In this document: one piece after another, positions 33,320 through 40,911 of the stretch
Layout: each line of letters begins with the position of its first letter
Position numbering within the stretch: the stretch's first letter is position 1
Origin: Streptomyces sp. Tue6028
GTDB lineage: Bacteria; Actinomycetota; Actinomycetes; Streptomycetales; Streptomycetaceae
Length of the DNA: 64,000 nt
Assembly: GCF_002300165.1 (NCBI RefSeq)
Contig: NZ_MLCE01000031.1
Coordinates: 1-64,000 of the forward strand
Direction: 5' to 3'
Translations under genes and position numbers: made by a program
The notes under the pieces: generated by a model
What the model was told of the DNA's origin: nothing
The model's input: only the letters and a program-made list of their open reading frames with translations
Database searches by the model: none

Positions 33320-33867
33320 GCGAGACCCCTCGCCGCGAGCACCGCGTACACGGACGCCGCGGACTCCTCCGGGGTCTGCAGATCCGTCTCCAGTGTCAGC
33401 GCCGGGTCGAGCGGAGGCTCGTACGGATCGTCGATCCCCGTCAGTCCCTTGAGCCGGCCCGCCGCATGCCGGGCGTACAGGCCCTTCACGTCGCGCACGG
33501 AGCACACCTCGACCGGAGTGGCGACGTGCACCTCCACGTACGGTGTCCCGCTCGCCTCGTGCCGTTTCGCCACGGCCTCGCGGCTGTCGGCGTACGGCGC
33601 GATGACGGGCACCAGCGCGAGCACGCCGTTGCGGGCGAGGACCTCGGCGACCAGACCGATGCGCTGGACGTTCGTGTTGCGGTCCTCGCGGGAGAAGCCG
33701 AGACCGGCGGAGAGGAAACGACGGATCTCGTCGCCGTCCAGGACCTCCACGCGGTGTCCCTCGGCCCTCAGGCGACTGCCGAGGATGCGTGCGATGGTCG
33801 TCTTGCCCGCGCTCGGCAGTCCCGTGAGCCAGACGGTGGCTCCCTGAGCCCTTGCCGTGGTGGTCAT
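33316..33867 (-). CDS. cysC: adenylylsulfate kinase
   Basis: A 183-residue APS kinase producing PAPS, the activated sulfate used for reduction or by sulfotransferases. Walker A is LTGLPSAGKTT near 15-24. DGDEIRRFLSAGLGFSREDRNTNVQRIG near 43-70 is the APS-binding region, and KGLYARHAAGRLKGLTGIDDPYEPP near 125-150 is the usual lid. It is the first gene of the cysCDN operon. No sulfotransferase, APS/PAPS reductase or sulfite reductase gene is in the window. Confidence 0.96.
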   Translation of the reverse strand: MTTTARAQGATVWLTGLPSAGKTTIARILGSRLRAEGHRVEVLDGDEIRRFLSAGLGFSREDRNTNVQRIGLVAEVLARNGVLALVPVIAPYADSREAVAKRHEASGTPYVEVHVATPVEVCSVRDVKGLYARHAAGRLKGLTGIDDPYEPPLDPALTLETDLQTPEESAASVYAVLAARGLA

Positions 33868-33943
33868 GCGTGCTGTCCTCTTCCTCTCCTGGCGTGCGGC
33901 TCACGACGCTAGGCAAGGAAGATGAGAAGAGGGACGGAGGAGC

Positions 33944-33959
33944 CTGAGGGTTCCCTTAG
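33944..33959. promoter_or_regulatory. near-palindrome upstream of cysC
   Basis: CTGAGGGTTCCCTTAG is a near-perfect 16-bp dyad about 77 bp before the cysC start, at the downstream end of the paaX-type gene's intergenic region. A regulator site for the cys operon is possible. No known Streptomyces consensus is recognised. Confidence 0.3.
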
Positions 33960-34046
33960 CCACCACTGATGTCACCGGGATCACACCCGGCGGACGCCGG
34001 TCGCACACCGTCGTACGCGCCGGTCACGCGCCGCCGGACCCGCTGC

Positions 34047-34880
34047 TCACACGCCGCTGGAGTCCCCGGATCCCCCGGGCACCTGCGCGAACTCCGCCCC
34101 GGCGTCCCGCAGTCGTGCGTGCAGCGCCCTGAACACCGCGGCCGAGCGGGCACCGGGCCAGTCCCGGGGGAGCAGCGCGGCGGGCAGCCCCGGATCGGTG
34201 TACGGGAGGTGCCGCCAGGAGTCCAGGGCCAGCAGGTAGTCGCGGTAGGCCACTTCGGGCGGGGTGTGCGCGCGCCGCTCCCAGTCGTGCAGGACGGGCG
34301 CGTGCTGGTCGAGGAACGCCTCGTGTTCCTTGGCGATCGCGGCCAGGTCCCACCAGCGGGCGACCGCGTCCGCCGTCGCCGCGAACCCCAGGTGCTCCCC
34401 GCGGAACAGTTCGACGTACGGGTCGAGCCGCAGGCGCTCCAGGGTGTGCCGCGTCTCCTCATGGAGCCGCGCCGGGGCGATCCAGACCCCGGGAGCCGCC
34501 GTCCCGAAGCCGAGTCCGGCGAGCCGGGAGCGCAGTACATGCCGCTTCTGCCGCTCCGACTCCGGTACCGAGAACACGGCGAGCACCCAGCCCTCGTCCT
34601 CGGGAGGCGTCGTCGCGTACACCCGGCGGTCGCCGTCGTCGAGCAGCTGCCGCGCGTCCGGGGAGAGCGCGTACCCGGCCGCGCCCGCCGCCGTACGGAC
34701 CGGTTCGAGAAGGCCACGGCGTTTGAGCCGTGACACCGACGACCGCACGGAGGGCGCGTCGACGCCCACCGCGGCGAGGAGCCGGATCAACTCGGCCACC
34801 GGCACGGGGCCGGGCATGAATCGGCCGTACGCGCCGTAGAACGTGACGATGAGGGACCGGGGGGCGTGCTGCTCTGACAC
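34047..34880 (-). CDS. PaaX family transcriptional repressor
   Basis: A 277-residue GntR-like/PaaX regulator. The winged helix is at about 10-75 (SLIVTFYGAYGR, then VGVDAPSVRSSVSRLKRRGLLEP), the central PaaX domain at about 85-180 and the C-terminal domain to the end (YRDYLLALDSWRHLPYTDPGLPAALLP). PaaX proteins sense acyl-CoA intermediates, for example phenylacetyl-CoA, and repress aromatic-CoA operons. GTG 34880 is chosen because TAGAG precedes it. The gene lies about 24 bp after the CoA-ligase gene in the same operon and probably responds to an aminobenzoyl-CoA compound. Confidence 0.9.
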   Translation of the reverse strand: MSEQHAPRSLIVTFYGAYGRFMPGPVPVAELIRLLAAVGVDAPSVRSSVSRLKRRGLLEPVRTAAGAAGYALSPDARQLLDDGDRRVYATTPPEDEGWVLAVFSVPESERQKRHVLRSRLAGLGFGTAAPGVWIAPARLHEETRHTLERLRLDPYVELFRGEHLGFAATADAVARWWDLAAIAKEHEAFLDQHAPVLHDWERRAHTPPEVAYRDYLLALDSWRHLPYTDPGLPAALLPRDWPGARSAAVFRALHARLRDAGAEFAQVPGGSGDSSGV

Positions 34881-34904
34881 GTTGATCACTCTAGTGCGCG
34901 AAGA

Positions 34905-36590
34905 TCACTTGGAATCGCCGCCCGTGGGCACACCACCGGCCGCCGGGGGACCGGGGACCGCGCCGGAACCCGCCCCGGTGCGCAGCCGGAAGCGCTGGAG
35001 CTTCCCCGTCGCGGTGCGCGGCAGCGCGTCCAGGAAGACGATCTCGCGAGGGCATTTGTACGGCGCCAGCTCGGACTTGAGGAAGCCGCGCAGCGCCTCG
35101 GGGTCCCGGCGCGCGCCGGGCCGCAGCACGACATGGGCGACGACGACCTGCCCGCGGTCCTCGTCGGGTCTCCCCACCACCGCGGTCTCCACCACGTCGG
35201 GATGACGCAGCAGCGCGTCCTCGACCTCGGGGCCGGCGATGTTGTAGCCCGCCGAGATGATCATGTCGTCGGCGCGGGCGACATAGCGGAAGTAGCCGTC
35301 GGGGTCGCGCACATAGGTGTCGCCGGTGATGTTCCAGCCGCCGCGCACGTACTCGCGCTGCCGCGGGTCGGCGAGGTAGCGGCAGCCCACCGGGCCGCGC
35401 ACGGCGAGCAGTCCGGGCTCCCCGTCCGGCACGGGCTCCCCGTCGGAGTCGACCACGCGCGCGTGCCACCCCGGTACGGGGACGCCGGTCGTGCCGGGGC
35501 GGATGTGCGCGTCGGCGGCGGAGATGAAGATGTGCAGCAGCTCGGTGGCGCCGATGCCGTTGATGATGCGCAGCCCGGTGCGGGTGTGCCAGTCCTGCCA
35601 GGTCCCGGCCGGCAGGTTCTCGCCCGCCGACACGCAGCGCCGCAGCGACCCGGTGTCGTGGTCGTCCAGCTCGGCCAGCATCGCCCGGTAGGCGGTCGGA
35701 GCGGTGAACAGCACGGAGACGCGATGCTCGGCGATCGCGGGCAACAGCTGCTTGGGGCCCGCCTGTTCGAGCAGCAGGGAACAGGCGCCGACGCGCATCG
35801 GGAAGACGACGAGCCCACCGAGCCCGAAGGTGAATCCCAGCGGGGGGCTGCCCGCGAAGACGTCATCCTCCCGCGGCCGCAGCACATGCTTGGAGAAGGT
35901 GTCCGCGATCGCCAGCACATCGCGGTGGAAGTGCATGCAGCCCTTGGGCCGGCCGGTCGTGCCCGAGGTGAAGGCGATCAGCGCGACGTCGTCGGCCGCG
36001 GTGTCGACGGCCTCGTACGGTTCGTCCGGCGCGCCCGTGATGCGCAGCAGCAGGTCGTCCGGGGTGTCGCCGCCGAAGGTGGTGACCTGGAGCCCGGGGA
36101 CCTCAGCCTTGACCAGGTCGTCGACCGACCGTACGTCGCACAGGGCGTGGGTCACCCGGGCGATGGCACAGATCGTGCTCAGTTCGTGCTGCCGCTGCTG
36201 GGCGAGCACCGTGACGGCGACGGCCCCGGCCTTCAGGACCGCGAGCCAGCAGGCGGCCAGCCACGGCGTGGTCGGGCCGCGCAGCAGCACCCGGTTGCCC
36301 GGGACGACGCCCAGCTCGGCGGTCAGCACATGCGCGATGCGGTCGACGCGGGTGCGGAGCTGGCCGTACGTCCACGGTTCGCCGGAGGCCGTGCGGAACA
36401 CGGGGCGCTCGGGGCGGGTGTGGCCGAGGAGTTCGGCGGCGCAGTTCAGCCGGTCGGGGTAGCGCAGCTCCGGGAGGTCGAAGCGGAGCTCGGGCCACTG
36501 CCCGGGGGGCGGGAGATGGTCGCGGGGGAACGTGTCGACGTGGGCCGAGTCCGTCGGCCGCACGGTGTCACCGGCATCCCTGGGGTCCAT
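34905..36590 (-). CDS. 2-aminobenzoate-CoA ligase (AMP-forming)
   Basis: A 561-residue ANL-superfamily acyl-CoA synthetase. AMP-binding motifs are FTSGTTGRPKGCMHFHRD near 185, NGIGATELLHIFISA near 320 and GDTYVRDPDGYFRYVARADDMIISAGYNIAGPEVE near 410-445. The catalytic lysine is in RTATGKLQR near the C-terminus. The overall sequence resembles benzoate/2-aminobenzoate-CoA ligases, and the GATELLHIF variant is typical of that group. GAGGGGG precedes ATG 36590. The substrate anthranilate is inferred from the monooxygenase/reductase fusion in the same locus. Confidence 0.85.
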   Translation of the reverse strand: MDPRDAGDTVRPTDSAHVDTFPRDHLPPPGQWPELRFDLPELRYPDRLNCAAELLGHTRPERPVFRTASGEPWTYGQLRTRVDRIAHVLTAELGVVPGNRVLLRGPTTPWLAACWLAVLKAGAVAVTVLAQQRQHELSTICAIARVTHALCDVRSVDDLVKAEVPGLQVTTFGGDTPDDLLLRITGAPDEPYEAVDTAADDVALIAFTSGTTGRPKGCMHFHRDVLAIADTFSKHVLRPREDDVFAGSPPLGFTFGLGGLVVFPMRVGACSLLLEQAGPKQLLPAIAEHRVSVLFTAPTAYRAMLAELDDHDTGSLRRCVSAGENLPAGTWQDWHTRTGLRIINGIGATELLHIFISAADAHIRPGTTGVPVPGWHARVVDSDGEPVPDGEPGLLAVRGPVGCRYLADPRQREYVRGGWNITGDTYVRDPDGYFRYVARADDMIISAGYNIAGPEVEDALLRHPDVVETAVVGRPDEDRGQVVVAHVVLRPGARRDPEALRGFLKSELAPYKCPREIVFLDALPRTATGKLQRFRLRTGAGSGAVPGPPAAGGVPTGGDSK

Positions 36591-36641
36591 GGTGGTTCGC
36601 CCCCTCGTCGTGGTGGGCTCGCACAAGGAGCGTATCGTGTT

Positions 36642-36675
36642 GGTGACGACAGTCAACGGTACGCGATAACGTGAA
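36642..36675. promoter_or_regulatory. operator/promoter site 2 of the aromatic-CoA locus
   Basis: GGTGACGACAGTCAACGG followed by GCGATAACGTGA closely matches the site at 27824-27858. It lies in the 139-bp divergent promoter between the CoA ligase and acyl-CoA dehydrogenase genes. On the minus strand it supplies a TTGACT box 16 bases before TACGCT, so a repressor bound here could block both directions. Confidence 0.65.
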
Positions 36676-36729
36676 GGCGCGACCCGACCGGCCCCGACGC
36701 GCGGGCCACCGGGGGAGAGGGGACCGGCG

Positions 36730-37929
36730 ATGACCGCATTCTCACTCGATCCGGCGCGGACCGCCTGGTGTGCGGAGCTGCGCGCACTGGCCGGTGAGCG
36801 GCTGTTCCCGCTCGCCCAGGAGGGCGAACCGGGCCACGTCAACCGCCCCCTCGTCGCCGAACTCGGCCGACTCGGCCTGCTCGCCCGCCTGTTCACCTCC
36901 GACGCGCTCGACCTGTGTCTGATGCGAGAGTCGCTCGCCCAGATCTGCACGGAGGCCGAGACCGCGCTCGCCCTCCAGGGCCTGGGCGCCCATCCGGTGC
37001 ACGCGTACGGCACCGGGGCCCAGCGCGACCGCTGGCTCCCCGGCGTCCACGCCGGCACGACGGTCGCCGCCTTCGCGCTCAGCGAGCCCGGCGCCGGCTC
37101 GGACGCGGCGGCGCTCGCCCTGCGGGCGGACAAGGACGGCTCCGGGGCCTGGCGGCTGACCGGCGAGAAGTGCTGGATCTCCAACGCGCCCGAGGCCGAC
37201 TTCTACACCGTCTTCGCGCGCACCACCGCAGACGCCGGCGCCCGCGGCGTCACCGCCTTCCTCGTCCCCGCCGACCGGGCGGGTCTCACCGGCACCCCGC
37301 TCGACATGCTCTCGCCGCACCCCATCGGGGCCCTCGCCTTCGACGCCGTGCCGGTCACCGCCCACGACGTGCTCGGCGAACCGGACCGCGGCTTCCGGGT
37401 CGCCATGAACACCCTCAACCGCTTCCGGCCGAGCGTGGGAGCCTTCGCGGTCGGCATGGCGCAGGCGGCACTCGACGCGACCCTGGCGCACACGAGCCGG
37501 CGCGAGGCCTTCGGCGGCCCCCTGAAGGACCTCCAGGCCGTGGCCCACCAGGTCGCCGAGATGGCCCTGCGCACGGAGGCCGCCCGCCTGATGGTGTACG
37601 CGGCCGCGGCGGCGTACGACGAAGGGGCCCCGGACGTGCCCAAGCGGGCGGCCATGGCGAAGCTGCTGGCCACCGAGACGGCCCAGTACGTCGTGGACGC
37701 CGCCGTACAGCTGCACGGCGCCCGCGCCCTGCGCCGCGGCCACCTCCTCGAACACCTCTACCGCGAGGTGCGCGCACCGCGGATCTACGAGGGCGCGAGC
37801 GAGGTCCAGCGGGCGGTCATCGCCAAGGAGCTGTACCGGTCGGCCGGACCGGCCGGGACACCGCCCCCGGGGAACGCCCGGGAGCGCAGGCCGCACTCCG
37901 GTGCCGAAGGAGAGAGCGAGGCCCCATGA
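36730..37929 (+). CDS. acyl-CoA dehydrogenase
   Basis: A 399-residue flavin-dependent acyl-CoA dehydrogenase. FAD/substrate motifs include FALSEPGAGSDAAA near 115-128, GEKCWISNAPEADFY near 145 and RREAFGGPLKDLQAVAHQVAEM near 257. The catalytic glutamate is in RIYEGASEVQRAVIAKELY near 355. The short proline- and glycine-rich tail is extra. It is divergent from the CoA ligase and overlaps the RidA-like gene by ATGA, so the pair is co-translated. In the anthranilate locus it would oxidise the reduced ring-CoA intermediate. Confidence 0.92.
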   Translation: MTAFSLDPARTAWCAELRALAGERLFPLAQEGEPGHVNRPLVAELGRLGLLARLFTSDALDLCLMRESLAQICTEAETALALQGLGAHPVHAYGTGAQRDRWLPGVHAGTTVAAFALSEPGAGSDAAALALRADKDGSGAWRLTGEKCWISNAPEADFYTVFARTTADAGARGVTAFLVPADRAGLTGTPLDMLSPHPIGALAFDAVPVTAHDVLGEPDRGFRVAMNTLNRFRPSVGAFAVGMAQAALDATLAHTSRREAFGGPLKDLQAVAHQVAEMALRTEAARLMVYAAAAAYDEGAPDVPKRAAMAKLLATETAQYVVDAAVQLHGARALRRGHLLEHLYREVRAPRIYEGASEVQRAVIAKELYRSAGPAGTPPPGNARERRPHSGAEGESEAP

Positions 37930-38324
37930 CCGCCGAGCGCGTCAACCCGCCCGGACTGTCGCCGCCCACCGGCTTCTCCCACGCGGTCGTCGCCAGCGGC
38001 AGCCGCGTCGTCTTCCTGGCGGGCCAGACCTCGCTCGACGCGGACGGGAAGGTGGTCGGCGAGACCCTGCCCGAGCAGTTCGAGCGGGCGCTGACCAATC
38101 TGCTGACCGCGCTGCGCGCGGCGGGCGGCGCCCCGTCGGACCTCGCCCGGGTCACCGTCTACGCCACGGACGTCGCCGACTACCGCGTCCACGCGCCCGA
38201 ACTCGGCCGCGTCTGGCGCCGGTTGGCGGGACGGGACTATCCCGCGATGGCCGTGATCGGCGCGGCCCGCCTCTGGGACGAACAGGCCCTCGTCGAACTG
38301 GACGGCTTCGCGGTGCTGCCGTAA
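37926..38324 (+). CDS. RidA/YjgF family enamine/imine deaminase
   Basis: A 132-residue RidA-fold protein, a trimeric enzyme hydrolysing enamines and imines to ketones and ammonia. The conserved VVFLAGQTSLDADGKVVG near 30-47, the DLARVTVYATDVADY segment near 75-90 and the substrate-carboxylate arginine in IGAARLWDEQALVELDGFAV near 110 are present. Its start overlaps the acyl-CoA dehydrogenase stop. In this locus it may remove the amino group of the enamine formed from 2-aminobenzoyl-CoA, which is an inference from context. Confidence 0.9.
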   Translation: MTAERVNPPGLSPPTGFSHAVVASGSRVVFLAGQTSLDADGKVVGETLPEQFERALTNLLTALRAAGGAPSDLARVTVYATDVADYRVHAPELGRVWRRLAGRDYPAMAVIGAARLWDEQALVELDGFAVLP

Positions 38325-38335
38325 CCCCGGACGGT

Positions 38336-38530
38336 TCAGGCCGCGACGGCGAGCTGCTCGACGAACACCCGGTGCGGCGCGACGACGCTGCCGTCGGGGA
38401 GCAGTTCGCCGCTGTCGTCGAAGACGATCGCGCCGTTGCACAGGAGGTTCCAGCCCTGCTCGGGGTGGGCCGCCACGATGTGCGGGGCGATGGAGTCCGC
38501 GGACGGGCACGAAGACCGGTGGGAACACAT
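38336..38530 (-). CDS. DUF5999-type small protein
   Basis: A 64-residue protein beginning MCSHRSSCPSADSIAPHIVAAHPEQGWNLLCNGAIVFDDSGELLPDG. It matches the Streptomyces-specific DUF5999 family as I remember it. The spaced cysteines and histidine (MCSHxxxCPS) suggest possible metal binding, but the function is unknown. The frame remains open upstream to 38773, yet the family begins at this ATG. It is convergent with the RidA-like gene, with only 11 bp between the stop codons. The 263-bp gap beyond it (38531-38793) shows nothing clear. Confidence 0.85.
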   Translation of the reverse strand: MCSHRSSCPSADSIAPHIVAAHPEQGWNLLCNGAIVFDDSGELLPDGSVVAPHRVFVEQLAVAA

Positions 38531-38793
38531 GGTGCACCTCCACGTCGGATGCGATGAGTGTCGGCGGCGGTGTCGTCGCCCTCGCATGGATAGACCATGC
38601 GCGCGCCGCGAACTCATCGGAACAGCCGGCCGTGAAGCGTGACAACACGCGGACAACCCTCGGACGGGCCCGGGACGGACGGTGCGGATCCGCCATGGAC
38701 TCGCCACCGATGGGGTGACGGTCGCCGCCCCGGGGCCGCCGGGCCGGTACCTGTGGAGCGCCCGTCCCCGCACCCCGCTCCTGGAGGTACCCC

Positions 38794-39234
38794 ATGTCGC
38801 TGCGTCATGCCGTAGGCACGGCCGCCGGTGCCGCGCTGCTCCTGCTCGCCGCCCCGTCCGCGTCCGCCCTGTCCGCGCCCGCCCACTCGACCCCGGGCGA
38901 CGAACTCACCGTCGACGCGACCGGAAGCGTCGCCGCCGACGGCACCATCACCCTGTCCGGCACCTACCGATGCGCGAGCAGCACCGGACCGGTGTTCGTG
39001 TCCTCGGCGGTGTCGCAGGGAGACTCCGAGGTGCAGCACGGCATCGGCGGCACCGCCGCGGTCTGCGACGGGGTCCTGCACCGCTGGACCAACTCCGAGA
39101 AGCGCGAGCCGGGCACCCTCGTACCCGGCCCGGCCCACGTCGCGGCCACTCTCATGGAACTGAGCTCCGGCCCGCTGCCCCTGCCGGTCTTCCACGCGAC
39201 CCGGGAGCAGGACATCACGGTCGTCGCGGACTGA
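38794..39234 (+). CDS. secreted DUF6299-type protein
   Basis: A 146-residue protein with a Sec signal peptide (MSLRHAVGTAAGAALLLLAAPSASA, cleavage near 26) and a small beta-rich domain. Two cysteines (YRCASS and AAVCDG) could form a disulfide. It resembles the actinobacterial DUF6299 family of secreted proteins of unknown role. GGAGG precedes the ATG. It is convergent with the MurA-like gene. Confidence 0.82.
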   Translation: MSLRHAVGTAAGAALLLLAAPSASALSAPAHSTPGDELTVDATGSVAADGTITLSGTYRCASSTGPVFVSSAVSQGDSEVQHGIGGTAAVCDGVLHRWTNSEKREPGTLVPGPAHVAATLMELSSGPLPLPVFHATREQDITVVAD

Positions 39235-39303
39235 CGCGCCACGACCGCCGGAGACACCGCCCGTCGCCCGCGCCGCCCCCGTACGGCACGGGCTCCGGGC
39301 CCG

Positions 39304-40833
39304 TCAGATGTCCCGGAACGTCTCGATCTGTGCCCCGATCGAGTTGAGGCGCTCGGCGAGGTCCTCGTAACCGCGGTTGATGACGTACACGTTGCGCAGG
39401 ACGGACGTCCCGTCGGCGGCCATCATCGCCAGCAGCACGACCACGGCGGGCCGCAGCGCGGGCGGGCACATCATCTCGGCGGCACGCCAGCGCGTCGGTC
39501 CCTCGACCAGGACCCGGTGCGGGTCGAGGAGCTGGAGGCGTCCGCCGAGACGGTTGAGGTCCGTCAGGTAGATCGCCCGGTTGTCGTAGACCCAGTCGTG
39601 GATCAGCGTCTTCCCCTGCGCCGAGGCCGCGATGGCCGCGAAGAAGGGGACGTTGTCGATGTTCAGGCCCGGGAACGGCATCGGGTGGATCTTGTCGATC
39701 GGCGCCTCCAGCTTGGAGGGCCGGACGGTCAGGTCCACCAGGCGCGTACGTCCGTTGTCGGCGAAGTACTCCGCGCTGCGGTCGTGGTCGAGGCCCATCT
39801 CCTCCAGGACCGCGAGCTCGATCTCCAGGAACTCGATCGGCACCCGGCACACCGTCAGCTCGGACTCGGTGACCACGGCGGCGGCCAGCAGACTCATCGC
39901 CTCGACCGGGTCCTCGGAGGGCGAGTAGTCCACGTCCACGTCGATGTTCGGCACACCGTGCACGGTGAGCGTGGTGGTGCCGATGCCCTCCACCCGCACG
40001 CCCAGGGCCTCCAGGAAGAAGCACAGGTCCTGGACCATGTAGTTGGACGACGCGTTGCGGATGACGGTGACGCCGTCGTGGCGGGCGGCGGCGAGCAGCG
40101 CGTTCTCGGTCACCGTGTCGCCGCGCTCGGTCAGCACGATCGGGCGGCCCGGGGTCACCGAGCGGTCCACCTGGGCGTGGTAGAGCCCCTCGGTGGCGGC
40201 GATGTCGAGCCCGAACCGGCGCAGCGCGATCATGTGCGGCTCGATGGTGCGGGTGCCGAGGTCGCAACCGCCCGCGTAGGGCAGCTTGAAGTGGTCCATC
40301 CGGTGCAGCAGCGGTCCGAGGAACATGATGATGGACCGCGTACGCCGGGCGGCCTCGGCGTCGATCGCCTCCATCTCCAGCTCGCTCGGCGGCACGATCT
40401 CCAGGTCGACCCCGTCGTTGATCCACCGGGTGCGGACGCCGATCGAACCGAGTACCTCCAGAAGGCGGTACACCTCTTCGATGCGGGCCACGCGGCGCAG
40501 CACCGTGCGCCCCTTGTTCAGGAGCGTCGCGCACAGCAGCGCCACACAGGCGTTCTTGCTGGTCTTGACGTCGATCGAGCCGGACAGACGACGTCCGCCC
40601 ACGACCCGCAGATGCATCGGCCCGGCGTAGCCCAGCGAGACGATCTCGCTGTCCAGGGCCTCACCGATTCGGGCGATCATCTCAAGGCTGATGTTTTGGT
40701 TGCCGCGCTCGATGCGATTTACGGCGCTCTGACTGGTGCCGAGCGCCTCGGCGAGCTGCGACTGTGTCCAGCCCCGGTGCTGACGGGCGTCACGGATGAG
40801 CTTGCCGATGCGTACGAGGTAGTCGTCTGCCAT
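39304..40833 (-). CDS. murA: HTH-domain MurA (UDP-GlcNAc enolpyruvyl transferase) paralogue
   Basis: A 509-residue protein fusing an XRE helix-turn-helix (about 5-68: RGWTQSQLAEALGTSQSAVNRIERGNQNIS) to a full MurA domain (about 75-505). MurA adds enolpyruvate to UDP-GlcNAc, the first committed peptidoglycan step. The substrate lysine-asparagine (SKNACVALL) and the active-site cysteine in YAGGCDLGTRTIEPHM are retained, so catalysis is possible. The extra DNA-binding domain makes it a candidate regulator responding to cell-wall precursors. From memory it corresponds to SCO5998, next to aconitase. Confidence 0.92.
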   Translation of the reverse strand: MADDYLVRIGKLIRDARQHRGWTQSQLAEALGTSQSAVNRIERGNQNISLEMIARIGEALDSEIVSLGYAGPMHLRVVGGRRLSGSIDVKTSKNACVALLCATLLNKGRTVLRRVARIEEVYRLLEVLGSIGVRTRWINDGVDLEIVPPSELEMEAIDAEAARRTRSIIMFLGPLLHRMDHFKLPYAGGCDLGTRTIEPHMIALRRFGLDIAATEGLYHAQVDRSVTPGRPIVLTERGDTVTENALLAAARHDGVTVIRNASSNYMVQDLCFFLEALGVRVEGIGTTTLTVHGVPNIDVDVDYSPSEDPVEAMSLLAAAVVTESELTVCRVPIEFLEIELAVLEEMGLDHDRSAEYFADNGRTRLVDLTVRPSKLEAPIDKIHPMPFPGLNIDNVPFFAAIAASAQGKTLIHDWVYDNRAIYLTDLNRLGGRLQLLDPHRVLVEGPTRWRAAEMMCPPALRPAVVVLLAMMAADGTSVLRNVYVINRGYEDLAERLNSIGAQIETFRDI

Positions 40834-40911
40834 GGCGCGACCGTATATCGGATGTGAGATAAAGAAAAATGGAGCGCACCCTTCCGGGTGGTGGGGGTCA
40901 TCGCGAGTCCG

